DNA of 64,000 nt. Origin: an uncultured Paracoccaceae bacterium (lineage in GTDB: Bacteria; Pseudomonadota; Alphaproteobacteria; Rhodobacterales; Rhodobacteraceae). The notes beneath the pieces were generated by a model that saw only the letters and a program-made list of their open reading frames with translations, had not been told where the DNA came from and ran no database searches. Numbering within the stretch: position 1 is the first letter of the stretch; every line of letters begins with the position of its first letter. The translations under genes and the position numbers were made by a program. Shown piece after piece: positions 48,921-58,818 of the stretch. The stretch covers positions 248,001 to 312,000 of the forward strand of contig CAJJAK010000004.1 in the NCBI GenBank assembly GCA_905182165.1, in the 5' to 3' direction.

Positions 48921-49993
48921 TGCAAGATTTTGTAATTGATAATTTAACTTTATTGATCCTATTAATTGTAGGTATTGCTTTGCTTTTGTTTTTAATAAAA
49001 ATGGCAAAGAATTTTTCCAAACCTATAGAAAAAAACTCTCTTCAAGACGCAATTCTAGGCCTTGGAGAACAAGTAAGAATACTGGGAGAAGGGCAGCAAC
49101 AGTTAACTGGGAGTTTAAGAACGATAACGGAAGCACAATCAACAAGCCAAACAAAATTGATTACTGTAATTAATGAAAGGTTGGCTGAGGTGCAAAATAC
49201 AATGGGTGAAAGCTTGCAAGGAAGTGCCACTAAAACAGCAAGATCTTTGGGTGAATTACAACAAAGATTAGAGACGATAGATAAAGCTCAAGAGAACATA
49301 GAAAAGTTATCAGGCAATGTTTTATCATTACAGGATATTTTATCAAATAAGCAAACACGAGGTGCATTTGGTGAGATTCAATTAGAGGATATTGTTTCTA
49401 AAGCGCTTCCACCGGATTCTTATTCTTTCCAAGTCACTCTATCGAATGGGAAAAGGGCGGATTGTCTACTGAAATTGCCAAACCCTCCTGGATCAATTGT
49501 TATTGACTCTAAATTTCCATTGGAAGCTTATGAAAATTTAAGAAATGCGTCAAATGCTACTGAAGTGACTGAAGCAAAACGGATGATGAAAACTTCTGTT
49601 AGAGCTCATATTAAAGCAATTTCTGAAAAGTACATAATAGAAGGCGAAACAGCAGATTCTGCGATGATGTTTTTGCCCTCAGAAGCAGTTTATGCTGAAC
49701 TTCATGCCAATTTTCCTCAGGTTGTTAGGGAAGGTTTTGAAGCTAAAGTTTGGATAGTTTCACCAACCACATGTATGGCTACCTTAAATACAATGCGCGC
49801 TATATTGAAAGATGCTCGCATGCGAGAACAAGCAGGTGCCATAAGAACAGAATTGGGTTTGCTCTTTAAGGACGTGGAGCGGATGAGTGATAGAGTGATG
49901 AATTTAGATCGTCATTTTGTTATGGCGTCCAAAGACATAGAAGAAATCAAAATATCAGCCAAAAGATCTGGAAATAGAGCACTCATTAGATAA
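48920..49993 (+). CDS. rmuC: DNA recombination protein RmuC
   Basis: This intact protein of about 357 residues has an N-terminal membrane segment (LTLLILLIVGIALLLFLI), a coiled-coil stretch (residues about 30-120, GEQVRILGEGQQQL to ETIDKAQENIEKL) and the RmuC nuclease-like domain with GAFGEIQLEDIV, IVIDSKFPLEAYE and SPTTCMATLNTMRAIL. RmuC limits inversions in E. coli; its activity is unproven. The start overlaps the mutL stop; a GTG three bases earlier is the alternative. Confidence 0.9.
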   Translation: MQDFVIDNLTLLILLIVGIALLLFLIKMAKNFSKPIEKNSLQDAILGLGEQVRILGEGQQQLTGSLRTITEAQSTSQTKLITVINERLAEVQNTMGESLQGSATKTARSLGELQQRLETIDKAQENIEKLSGNVLSLQDILSNKQTRGAFGEIQLEDIVSKALPPDSYSFQVTLSNGKRADCLLKLPNPPGSIVIDSKFPLEAYENLRNASNATEVTEAKRMMKTSVRAHIKAISEKYIIEGETADSAMMFLPSEAVYAELHANFPQVVREGFEAKVWIVSPTTCMATLNTMRAILKDARMREQAGAIRTELGLLFKDVERMSDRVMNLDRHFVMASKDIEEIKISAKRSGNRALIR

Positions 49994-50056
49994 TTTTGAT
50001 TTTGAAGAAATTTCAGTTGATTCAGCAGTTTCAGACTCTAGAAAATCTATAAATCT

Positions 50057-51169
50057 TTATTTCAAGTGATCAATGATCTCCAGATGCTGGCTAAGTGAAC
50101 CAACCATTTCGATCCATTGGTCCACTAATTTTGAAGAGTCTGGGACAGAGGAAACGCCTGGTTTAATTTCACCAGTTTTAATAATTTCAACTGCTTTTGC
50201 TACTGGAATCGAAACCAATCTTGCCATGGCTGTACTCTCATTTGTTCCCCAGGCATCTAAAACAAATGTTTTATGATACAGAGTTTTATTATTTTTAACG
50301 GCCTTTAGAGATACGCAGAGGACAACTCTGTCTGGTTCTGCGGCTTCATATGCATTTTCCTTCCAGAAATTATTTGACATTTCTTGGAGGCGCTCATCTC
50401 CCTCGGGAAAAGAAAGGCTTTCAATCTCTTTAAACACGTCAGACCAAGCCTCGGCCCAACCCTGCAACCTTAGTGTTCCCCGAACAAACTGGTTAATCCT
50501 CCAATCAGGATCAAAATTATACTCTGCTATAAATGGCAGACTATCCCGGTTTGGATATACTTCAAATTCTTCAGGTGAAGGTAATGGAGCAACATAGCTT
50601 GATATAGCTTCCCATGGACGCTCCACATTCCATTCTGCTCCGTTCTTTATTGACTTGGATGGTGATTTTAGTGCTTTTAAAACACCAGCAGGTGACCAGC
50701 TAAATTTGTAACGAAATGGGTTTGGAAATTTCGGCACCCCCCCGCAATAACTTATAAAATCTACGGATATGTCTGAATCTAACTCATATTTTTTTAGATC
50801 ACTCACTAGATAGTGACCATTGCTAATGATACTATGGAAAAATCTTTGGAATCTAAATTTGCTGCTTTAAAGTCTAAGGGCTTTCAGATTGACCTGACCA
50901 GAGGAAAGCCAGGATCTGATCAGCTAGACCTGTCTAATGAGATGCTCAGTGCTCCAGTATCTTCACAAAGCTCAAGTGTATTGTATTACTAGTTCTTGCT
51001 TAATGCTGGAATAGAGAACTCACGAACTGTGACTGCACAATCTTTTAATGATTGTTCTGCTGTCAGAACAGTTCTGTTCCACACAGTTATTTGATGACCA
51101 TTTTGAATGAGTTTTTTAATTCCAGGTATTGCTGATAGTCCAGTTCCAATCCAGTGAATATGTGACATT
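50057..51169 (-). pseudogene. Saccharopine dehydrogenase/reductase (LYS9-like), middle replaced
   Basis: The N-terminal Rossmann part starts at 51169 (IHWIGTGLSAIPGIKKLIQN, ITVWNRT) and can be followed to about 51000. The C-terminal part, from about 50830, has FISYCGGVPKFPNPFRYKFS, WSPAGVLKALKSPSKSI and VLDAWGTNESTAMARLVSIP. These are typical of the saccharopine reductase of Rhodobacterales, which acts on the alpha-aminoadipate side of the lysine-saccharopine route. The expected central segment of about 75 residues is absent and an unrelated plus-strand piece lies there. It follows the LYS1-like gene by 8 bases. Confidence 0.85.
50833..50992 (+). pseudogene. N-terminal fragment of a PF12897-type aminotransferase
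   Basis: ATG 50833 opens 52 codons starting MEKSLESKFAALKSKG and continuing IDLTRGKPGSDQLDLSNEML, the N-terminus of the aspartate-aminotransferase-like PF12897 family. It then loses similarity and stops at TAG. It is on the opposite strand to the surrounding saccharopine reductase and occupies exactly the missing middle of that gene. No promoter or ribosome-binding site is evident. Confidence 0.75.
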
Positions 51170-51177
51170 AAGCGCTC

Positions 51178-52239
51178 CTAAATATGTTTCAAATAAATTT
51201 TATGTGATGCGGCCCAAGATCCTTGATCAATATTTTTTAATTCGAGCAACGTGGGTAAAATCTGGGCAGAAAAGTCTTCGCTACTTTCTACGGGCAACAT
51301 AGATGGAAGATTGTCGATTGCTGTTACGTCTAATATAGATGGTTTTTCTGTAATTCGCACAACTGGCTGAGCGAAACTAGTTGCTGCATCGTAAATAGGT
51401 ATTGGATTGTAAGGGCTATCTGGATCACATGAAACATCAGATACAACACTTAACCTTCTTTGAGAATTAAGTGCTGAATGTGGTACAAATATTGGAACAC
51501 CAGGACGGGCTAAAATACAATTGATGAATATATTGTGATTTAAAATTTCTGGGAATGGCCCGCCGTTTCTGGTCTCATCTACATCCCAAACAGTTACATT
51601 TATGTTTAAGCTTTTAGCTAATTCTATAGCACCTTTACCAACGCGACCTAAGCCGCCAATTACAATAATATTTGGTTTGTTAAGGTTGTTAATATTTTTA
51701 TTATCAAATTCGTTAACTAAATCTTGAATTAGTTCATCACGCCCAGCATAGATATTAATCTTTTCAGGTCCTGGTGATTTATTATTTTGCTGATGCAACC
51801 AGACTTTAAGGCTTACAGCGGCTCCAGCAAAGCCTGCCCAGTAGCCAAATGCAGCAATTCTTGAACCATTTTTTTTTAGTAAGTACTCTAAATCATATAA
51901 AGCACCACCACCATTTTTGAAACGCTTTAGAAGTGCGGAGGCACCAGATTGACCCTTGTAAGCATGCCCAAACATAATATGCCGGTGTTTCAAGGTTTCT
52001 ATATTTTCTGGCAGCTCCTTTAATCCAAAAATAATTGCATGATCGGGAGCAGATGGCCAACTATTTGAAGGTACGATATTTGCCCCTGCGTTTCTATATT
52101 CTTTGATAGGCAAAGCCCGACTATTTGATTCTTCAACAGTTACTTCAAAACCTTTGGATATTAATTCTAATACCGCGTTTGGTGTGATGCCAACTCGTTT
52201 TTCGAAATTTCGAACTTCTGATCTTATCCATAAATGCAT
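51178..52239 (-). CDS. Saccharopine dehydrogenase, LYS1-like (L-lysine-forming type)
   Basis: This intact 353-residue protein has the AlaDH/PNT-like N-terminus HLWIRSEVRNFEKRVGITPN, GHAYKGQSG and the NAD-binding loop VIGGLGRVGKGAIELA. SYGF-like FVPHSALNSQRRLSVVSDVS and DPDSPYNPIP fit the NAD-dependent, lysine-forming saccharopine dehydrogenase. With the reductase gene just downstream, the pair can interconvert lysine and alpha-aminoadipate semialdehyde; in marine Rhodobacterales the likely direction is lysine breakdown. dapB in this window provides the biosynthetic route. Confidence 0.88.
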   Translation of the reverse strand: MHLWIRSEVRNFEKRVGITPNAVLELISKGFEVTVEESNSRALPIKEYRNAGANIVPSNSWPSAPDHAIIFGLKELPENIETLKHRHIMFGHAYKGQSGASALLKRFKNGGGALYDLEYLLKKNGSRIAAFGYWAGFAGAAVSLKVWLHQQNNKSPGPEKINIYAGRDELIQDLVNEFDNKNINNLNKPNIIVIGGLGRVGKGAIELAKSLNINVTVWDVDETRNGGPFPEILNHNIFINCILARPGVPIFVPHSALNSQRRLSVVSDVSCDPDSPYNPIPIYDAATSFAQPVVRITEKPSILDVTAIDNLPSMLPVESSEDFSAQILPTLLELKNIDQGSWAASHKIYLKHI

Positions 52240-52628
52240 AATTAAATCTCAAATTTTAATTGATAGATATTTGATTTTAATCTTTTTGCAATCAAGAAAC
52301 TATATTTCTTTAATTATATTTCAAAAATGAGTTTCAAGGTTCAAGATAATTAAAGGGTATATCATCAATTAATCAAATAAATATTGGATAGTGATGCTAA
52401 TTGCGTTCACTCAAACATCTAATCTGTCTTAAAAAATTGGTTTAAAACTATGCAGAAATAATAAAAGTCATACTTACGTCACGTTAACAGATAAGAGATT
52501 ACATTTTTATAGCAGTTTAGAAATTTTTTGCTTATGAAAGGTAAAGATTTATGTATATGAATACGTATAAATACATAATAGAATCGTATTAACGATCAGT
52601 GACATAAGTTTTCCCTGGGGAGGGTATT
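52240..52628. other. Divergent intergenic region, saccharopine genes / acyl-CoA synthetase
   Basis: This 389-base AT-rich gap must hold promoters for both directions. A GGGGAGGG ribosome-binding site lies just before TTG 52629. An 8-base palindrome ATACGTAT (52561-52568) and the pair AATACG/CGTATT (52560-52565, 52585-52590) are the only symmetric elements noticed. No ORF, RNA gene or riboswitch could be recognised. Confidence 0.5.
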
Positions 52629-54593
52629 TTGTTGAAAACATCAGAGCCGTTTGACGGCTATTTTACTGTACCAAAATTATTAGAACGTAATGCTAGAGAA
52701 TTTTCTAATAGCCCTGCGTATCGAGAAAAAGAGTATGGAATATGGCAAACGTGGAATTGGAAGCAATCTGAAGAAGAAATTACAGCTTTAGCTAATGGGC
52801 TAATCTCCATGGGGCTTAAGGTGGGTGATAAAGTAGCCATAATTGGGAGAAATAGACCCGCCTTATATTGGAGCTTTATTGCGGCACAGATGGTGGGTGC
52901 GATTCCGGTGCCTATTTACAATGATGCAGTTGGTGATGAGATTGCATATGTATTGGAGCACTGCGGGGCTAATTTTGCGATTGTTGGTGACCAAGAGCAA
53001 TGTGATAAATTACACGACATTAAAGAAAAGCTACCAGAGCTCACTGAGATAATTTATCTAGATCCCCGCGGTCTCAGAAAGTATGATCACTCTCATCTAC
53101 ATTCGTACAAAAAAGTTCAGAATGTGGGCCGGGAAGTGGCAAATTCTCAAAGTGTGGATTTACAAAAACGTTTGGCGCCTCAAAATCAAGATACAATATG
53201 TGTTATGCTTTACACCTCTGGAACAACGGGAAAGCCAAAAGGCGTAGTGTTAACATATAAAAATGTTTTGTCTGCTTCTAGGGCGGCGTCATCTTTCGAT
53301 AACCTTAAAGAAACAGATGAAATATTAGCATATTTGCCAATGGCCTGGGTTGGTGACTTCATTTTTGCAAATGGACAAGCCTTATGGGTTGGGTTTTGTG
53401 TGAATTGCCCAGAGAGCCCCGAAACTATGCAAGGTGACCTCAAAGAAATAGGTCCAACATACTTTTTTAGTCCACCACGAATATTTGAAGAAATGCTAAC
53501 AACAATTACTATTCGAATGGAAGATGCAAGCAGGTTGAAGAAAAGTGTGTTTGATTACTTTATGAGGCATGCAAAAAAAGTAGGTAATGATATTTTAGAT
53601 GGTAGAAATGTTCAATTATGGGATAGAATTAAATATTCTGTTGGTGACTTTATAATTTATAAACCACTAAAGAATTCTCTTGGACTGAGCCGAGTGCGGA
53701 TTGGATATACTGCTGGGGAGGCTATTGGACCTGAAATATTTGATTTTTATCGATCATTAGGAATAAATTTGAAACAGTTATATGGTCAAACAGAAGCTGG
53801 CGTTTTTGTTACCTTACAGCCAGATGGTGAAGTTCGGGCTGATACAGTAGGTATACCATGTCCCGGTGTGGAGTTAAAAATAGGTGAGAGCGGAGAAGTT
53901 TTTTATAGATCAGATAGTTCATTTCATTCCTACTACAAAAACCCAGAGGGGACTGCAGAAACGAAAGATAAAGATGGCTGGGTTGCAACAGGAGATGCTG
54001 GTTTTATAGAAGAGGACAGTGGCCATTTGCGAATTATTGACCGAGCAAAAGACGTGGGGAAAATGGCTGATGGAAGTTTATTTGCTCCCAAATTTGTTGA
54101 AAACAAACTTAAATTTTATCCTAATATTTTGGAGGCAGTTTTATTTGGTAATGGTCGGGATAATTGTTGTGCTTTCATCAATATAGATCTCAATGCAGTG
54201 GGAAATTGGGCTGAACGAAATAATATTTCATACTCCAGTTACCAGGAATTATCAGGACATCCTGACGTTGTAAAACAGATTCAAGAGCATATTGAAGAGG
54301 TAAATATTTCACTGGCTTCTGATGAAATGCTATCTGGATGTCAAATACATAGGTTCTTGATTTTACATAAAGAATTAGATGCTGATGATGGTGAGATGAC
54401 CAGGACCAGAAAAGTTAGAAGGCGCATTGTTGAGGATAAGTATTCTGATTTAATTCAAGGCCTCTATTCAGATAAAACGCAAATATCAACGAATACTGAA
54501 GTAACTTATGAAGACGGTAGAAAAGGTAGTATTTCGGCAGATATTGAGTTGCGTAACGTGACTACAGTTAATGAAAAGGTAGATGCGGCATGA
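52629..54593 (+). CDS. AMP-forming acyl-CoA synthetase (long-chain type)
   Basis: This intact 654-residue ANL-superfamily ligase activates a carboxylic acid to its CoA thioester. The P-loop is YTSGTTGKPKGVVLTYKN, followed by ATGDAGFIEEDSG (ATP ribose-binding Asp) and RIDRAKD-type IIDRAKDVGKMADG. The layout matches the long-chain fatty acyl-CoA synthetase group. A TTG start at 52629 (or 52632) follows a strong GGGGAGGG. It overlaps livG by four bases (ATGA), and heading a branched-chain-amino-acid-type ABC operon is usual in Rhodobacterales. The true substrate is unknown. Confidence 0.88.
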   Translation: MLKTSEPFDGYFTVPKLLERNAREFSNSPAYREKEYGIWQTWNWKQSEEEITALANGLISMGLKVGDKVAIIGRNRPALYWSFIAAQMVGAIPVPIYNDAVGDEIAYVLEHCGANFAIVGDQEQCDKLHDIKEKLPELTEIIYLDPRGLRKYDHSHLHSYKKVQNVGREVANSQSVDLQKRLAPQNQDTICVMLYTSGTTGKPKGVVLTYKNVLSASRAASSFDNLKETDEILAYLPMAWVGDFIFANGQALWVGFCVNCPESPETMQGDLKEIGPTYFFSPPRIFEEMLTTITIRMEDASRLKKSVFDYFMRHAKKVGNDILDGRNVQLWDRIKYSVGDFIIYKPLKNSLGLSRVRIGYTAGEAIGPEIFDFYRSLGINLKQLYGQTEAGVFVTLQPDGEVRADTVGIPCPGVELKIGESGEVFYRSDSSFHSYYKNPEGTAETKDKDGWVATGDAGFIEEDSGHLRIIDRAKDVGKMADGSLFAPKFVENKLKFYPNILEAVLFGNGRDNCCAFINIDLNAVGNWAERNNISYSSYQELSGHPDVVKQIQEHIEEVNISLASDEMLSGCQIHRFLILHKELDADDGEMTRTRKVRRRIVEDKYSDLIQGLYSDKTQISTNTEVTYEDGRKGSISADIELRNVTTVNEKVDAA

Positions 54594-55354
54594 ATAATAT
54601 TAACCAAAATGAGCCAGTAACCGGTGAGCAGGAAAGAACTTTTGGTGCTCCTATAATGGAAATGAAAAATATCACTATGAGGTTTGGGGGCGTCGTAGCT
54701 ACCAAGTAGTATTTAATTTAACACCATTTTATCCTGAAGGTGGTGGACAAGACGGAGATAAAGGATATTTAGAATCTTCACATGGAGATTTGGTTTATAT
54801 TGTAGATACTAAAAAAGAAAACAACTTAGTTATTCATTATATCAAGAACCTTCCAAAAGATGTACATGATACTTTTAAAGCAGTTGTTGATAAGAAAATA
54901 AGGTCGTATACTGAAGCAAATCATAGTGCGACTCATTTATTACATCAAGCTTTACGAACTGTTTTAGGGACGCATGTGACTCAAAAAGGCTACTGATTTT
55001 TTGGAAATTCAAACGATACGAAAAACGGAAGTGGGTAAATTGCCTTATGGATTGCAAAAAAGAGTTGAATTAGGAAGGGCACTTGCAGCCGAACCTAAGT
55101 TATTGCTTTTAGATGAGCCAATGGCAGGTATGAATGTAGAAGAAAAAGAAGACATGTCTAGGTTCATTTTAGACGTAAATGATGAGTTTGGCACAACTGT
55201 TGCTTTAATAGAGCATGATATGGGTGTCGTTATGGATATTGCTGACCGCGTGGTGGTGATGGATTATGGTAAAAAAATTGGAGATGATACTCCAGAAGGT
55301 ATATTAAATAATCAAGACGTAATAGATGCGTATTTAGGAGTAGCGCATGACTGA
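54590..55354 (+). pseudogene. livG: Liv-type ABC transporter ATPase LivG, Walker A region replaced
   Basis: The start (ATG 54590) gives a leader and [13 protein letters not shown], the proper LivG N-terminus. The C-terminal part, from about 54991, has DFLEIQTIRKT, GKLPYGLQKRVELGRALAAE, LLLLDEPMAGMN (Walker B) and VALIEHDMGVVMDIADRVVV. Everything between, including Walker A and the Q-loop, is replaced by 287 bases of alanyl-tRNA synthetase sequence, and a TAG lies just at the left junction. As written it cannot hydrolyse ATP. The rest of the transporter operon is present. Confidence 0.88.
54704..54990 (+). pseudogene. alaS: Alanyl-tRNA synthetase internal fragment (Bacteroidota-like)
   Basis: The piece encodes the end of the aminoacylation linker and the start of the editing domain of Ala[19 protein letters not shown], then [20 protein letters not shown] with the zinc-binding His of HXXXH, and TQKG. 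The style ([15 protein letters not shown]) is that of Bacteroidota rather than Alphaproteobacteria; that is judged by eye. It has neither end of the gene. Confidence 0.83.
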
Positions 55355-55384
55355 ATTTTCACTGTTGTCTCTATGGGTGTGTAA

Positions 55385-56353
55385 ATGTTCTTTTTGGTAG
55401 ATCCGTTTTTTTATGAAATAGTAATTTCTGGGCTGTTAGCAGGCGTAATGTACGCTCTGGTTGCATTGGGTTTTGTTCTAATATTCAAGGCATCTGGTAT
55501 TTTTAATTTTTCTCAAGGTGTACTAGCATTATTTGCTGCGTTAACTCTGGTTGGTTTTCAAACAGGTCAAATACCTTTTGCACATCTTTTATCCTTATTT
55601 GGCATTCATGCTACGCACTGGGGTGCGGGCTTTCCAACAGTAATAGCGCTTTTGTTTTCATTACTAGTTATGATTGGTTTAGCTTGGCTTATCGTGCAAA
55701 TAGTATTGAAACCACTGGTCAATCAAGAAGGTATTATCTTATTTATGGCGACCATTGGTTTGGCTTATGTCCTGGAGGGTGTCGGTGACTTGATGTGGGG
55801 TGCTAATGTCAAGATGTTGGACGTGGGTCTTCCTAAGGGTCCATCAGAGTTTATTCTAGATACGACTGATATGTTTATTGATAAATTAGAAATATCAGCT
55901 GCAGTTGTTGCTATAATTTTAGTTGTATTACTGACATTATTTTCTGCTTATACGAAAATGGGAAGAGCATTGAGGGCTGTTGCTGATGATCATCAAGCAG
56001 CACTTTCGGTGGGTATTTCATTGGAGACCATCTGGTGGATAGTTTGGTCAGTATCAGGGATAGTTGCCTTAGTCGCTGGTGTGATGTGGGGTGCTAAATC
56101 TGGAGTGCAATTTTCCCTTTCCTTGATTGCATTAAAAGCTTTGCCGGTTCTAATGTTGGGTGGGTTTACCTCAATTCCTGGGGCAATAATTGGTGGTCTA
56201 ATGATAGGTCTTGGAGAGAAACTTTTTGAATTTTACGTGGGTCCTATGATTGGTGGGGCGACAGAGAATTGGTTTGCATACATGCTAGCGCTTCTTTTCT
56301 TATTATTCAGGCCACAAGGCTTGTTTGGTGAGAAAATTATAGAGAGGGTTTAA
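55385..56353 (+). CDS. livH: Branched-chain amino acid-type ABC transporter permease LivH
   Basis: This intact 322-residue inner-membrane permease has eight or so hydrophobic segments. Typical pieces are GVMYALVALGFVLIFKASG, FNFSQGVLALFAALTLVG and RALRAVADDHQAALSVGIS (the cytoplasmic loop that contacts the ATPases), then GGFTSIPGAIIGGLMIGLGE. It forms the membrane channel with LivM. The cluster order is livG-H-M-K-F. Confidence 0.93.
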   Translation: MFFLVDPFFYEIVISGLLAGVMYALVALGFVLIFKASGIFNFSQGVLALFAALTLVGFQTGQIPFAHLLSLFGIHATHWGAGFPTVIALLFSLLVMIGLAWLIVQIVLKPLVNQEGIILFMATIGLAYVLEGVGDLMWGANVKMLDVGLPKGPSEFILDTTDMFIDKLEISAAVVAIILVVLLTLFSAYTKMGRALRAVADDHQAALSVGISLETIWWIVWSVSGIVALVAGVMWGAKSGVQFSLSLIALKALPVLMLGGFTSIPGAIIGGLMIGLGEKLFEFYVGPMIGGATENWFAYMLALLFLLFRPQGLFGEKIIERV

Positions 56354-56357
56354 TTAA

Positions 56358-57435
56358 ATGTTTTATCGAGAAGCGGGTGATTTCAAAACCTCTTATAAAA
56401 GTGACCAAGAAACTTTTCCATTAAAGCTTGATAAGATACTTTTTTGGCTAACAATGGCTGTTGCAGTTTTTATTGTCCCTTTATTTCTTAGCGAGTATTG
56501 GGAGAAAGCAATATTCTTACCTTTCTTTATCTATGCCCTTGCGGCAATTGGGTTAAATATCCTTACTGGCTATTGTGGCCAGGTTTCACTGGGAACTGGT
56601 GGCTTTATGGCGGTTGGAGCCTACGCTAGTTATAAATTAATGACGGGTTTTCCAGCAATGGATATGTTTGTCGTCATAATGATTGCTGGATTAGTTACAG
56701 CTGGCTGTTGGCGTTTTATTTGGTTTGCCTTCGCTGCGAATAAAGGGGTTTTATTTAGCAGTTGCTACTCTTGCGTCACAATTTTTTCTTGTATGGCTTT
56801 TTAATAAGTGGGAATGGACTTACAATTATTCTGCTACTGGCCAGATCAGTGCTCCCCAACGGGATTTTTTGGGTATACTCGTGACTGGTCCATATACAAA
56901 GCCTTGGGCGACATATCTCTTTTGTTTGGGTTTCTTATTTCTCTTTGCGTGGATTGCAAGAAATCTTACGCGAGGTCGTATTGGAAGAAGTTGGATGGCG
57001 ATACGTGATATGGATATTGCAGCAGAAATTATAGGTGTAAATCCATTAGTTGCGAAAATGTCGGCCTTTGCAATCTCAAGTTTTTTTGTTGGGGTGGCGG
57101 GAGCTTTATACTTTGCTGTTTGGCTTGGTGCAGCTGAACCTACGGAAGCGTTTTCAATTGATCAATCATTTGATATTTTATTTATGATAATAATTGGTGG
57201 TTTGGGTTCAATTTTGGGCTCTTTAATTGGAGCAGCATTTATCGTCTTGCTACCAGTATTGTTTAAAAATGTGTTTGTTGGCCTTCTTGGAATACCAACA
57301 GATATAGCGGAGTTCTCACAAATTATACTCGTGGGTGCTTTAATAGTATTTTTCTTGATCAAGGAGCCACATGGGATTGTAGCTTATTGGAGATCCTTGA
57401 AGGGAAAATTAAGGCTTTGGCCATTTCCTTATTAG
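56358..57435 (+). CDS. livM: Branched-chain amino acid-type ABC transporter permease LivM (one frameshift)
   Basis: The second membrane subunit is about 358 residues. LNILTGYCGQVSLGTGGFMA, RIKGFYLAVATLASQFFLVW, GRSWMAIRDMDIAAEIIGVN (ATPase-contact loop) and GLGSILGSLIGAAFIVLLP are typical. A one-base indel near 56708 breaks the frame at AGLVTAG/GVLFGLPSLRIKGF. It starts four bases after livH. The frameshift is in an A/G/T-rich stretch with no other change, so sequencing error is likely. Confidence 0.92.
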
Positions 57436-57454
57436 AAATGTTCAAGGAAAAATG

Positions 57455-57471
57455 CCTCAAAAGTATTGAGG
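57455..57471 (+). terminator. Stem-loop between livM and livK
   Basis: Perfect 6-base arms CCTCAA and TTGAGG with a 5-base loop lie 20 bases after the livM stop. There is no strong T-run, so this may attenuate transcription or protect mRNA ends rather than terminate fully. Confidence 0.4.
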
Positions 57472-57510
57472 TTAATTAGTAGGTCTAAAATCTAAGGGAG
57501 GATATTGACC

Positions 57511-58795
57511 ATGAAAAAACTCTATAGCTGCAATAGCTGCATCTATGATGGCAACAGCGATACCTGCAAGTGCAGATCTTGCTATACCATTATTAAGTTA
57601 CCGTACTGGGCCTTATGCGCCAAACGGAATTCCATATGCAGATGGAGTGACTGATTATTTAAATATGATTAATGCCAGAGATGGTGGCGTTGGTGGAGAA
57701 ATGATTAAGATACTTGAATGTGAAACTGGCTATAACACTACTAAGGGCGTTGAATGTTACGAAGCTACAAAAGGTCAAGGTGCTTTAGTATATTTTCCAC
57801 TTTCAACAGGTATCACATATCAGCTAATACCAAAGGCAACTGCTGATGATATTCCGATTCATTCTATGGGTTATGGTCGAACATCGGCTGCAAATGGTAA
57901 TGTATTTAGTCACGTTTTCAATTTTCCAGGAACTTACTGGGACGCTGCTTCCATTATTGTAAAACATATGATGGACATGGAAAACGGATCTCTTGAAGGA
58001 AAAAAAATAGCTCTTGTTTACCACAATTCAGCATATGGTAAGGAGCCAATTAGGACCCTAGAGGAACTTTCAACGAAACATGGCTTTGAGTTAGTTTTAT
58101 TGCCAGTTGATCATCCAGGCCAAGAGCAAAAATCTACATGGTTACAAGTAAGAAAAGAAAAACCAGACTTTGTTACTATGTGGGGTTGGGGTGTTATGAA
58201 CCAAGTTGCTATAAGTGAAGCAGCATCAATTAGATTTCCAATGGATCGATTCATTGGTGTATGGTGGTCAGCATCAGAAAACGACGTTCTTCCAGCTGGT
58301 GATAAATCAGATGGTTATAAAGCGATTGCTATGAATAAACCTGGAACAGATTTTGGTGTTTATACAGATATCCAAAAGCATGTCATTGATGCAGGAAATG
58401 CAGCAGGAGCTGGCGACCAAGTTGGTACCGTTCTATATAGTCGTGGTGTTTTGAACGCTGCATATATGGTTGAAGCGGCGCGTACAGCCCAAAAAATACA
58501 TGGAGTTTCAGACATAACTCCAGGTATGATGCGTGATGGTTTGGAAAATCTTAAGATAAACCAAGCACGTTGGACAGAAATGGGATTTGATGGCTTTACA
58601 TCAGAGATAGATGTGTCCTGTGAAAACCATGGTGGTCCTGGTCTTGGTGCAATTCAGCAATGGGATGCAGCTTCAGGAACTTGGTCTCTTATTACTGATT
58701 TCGTAGGTTCAGACCGAGATGTTGTCGATGCCTTGATTGCTGAAGATTCATCAGCTTATGCTGCAGAAAATAATATCTCTGAGCAGTGTGGTTAA
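57511..58795 (+). CDS. livK: Branched-chain amino acid-type ABC transporter substrate-binding protein (start frameshift)
   Basis: This periplasmic binding protein, about 428 residues, has a signal peptide that reads IAAIAASMMATAIPASA in one frame. The start ATG 57511, with GGGAGG upstream, is in another frame; an indel near 57520 must be corrected. The mature part has LLSYRTGPYAPNGIPYADGV, KKIALVYHNSAYGKEPIRTL and GWGVMNQVAISEAASI, typical of the periplasmic type 1 fold used by Liv transporters. Ligand cannot be told; branched-chain amino acids, or an acid activated by the neighbouring ligases, are possible. Confidence 0.9.
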
Positions 58796-58818
58796 TAATA
58801 AACTTTGTTAGTAAAATT

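Noticed and set aside
52560..52590. Regulator site before the acyl-CoA synthetase (AATACG/CGTATT)
   Set aside because: The arms are only 6 bases with a 19-base gap, too weak to claim in AT-rich DNA without comparison.
54704..54990. Recent horizontal transfer of an alaS gene
   Set aside because: Only an internal fragment is present with no gene ends or mobile element, and it destroys a needed operon gene.
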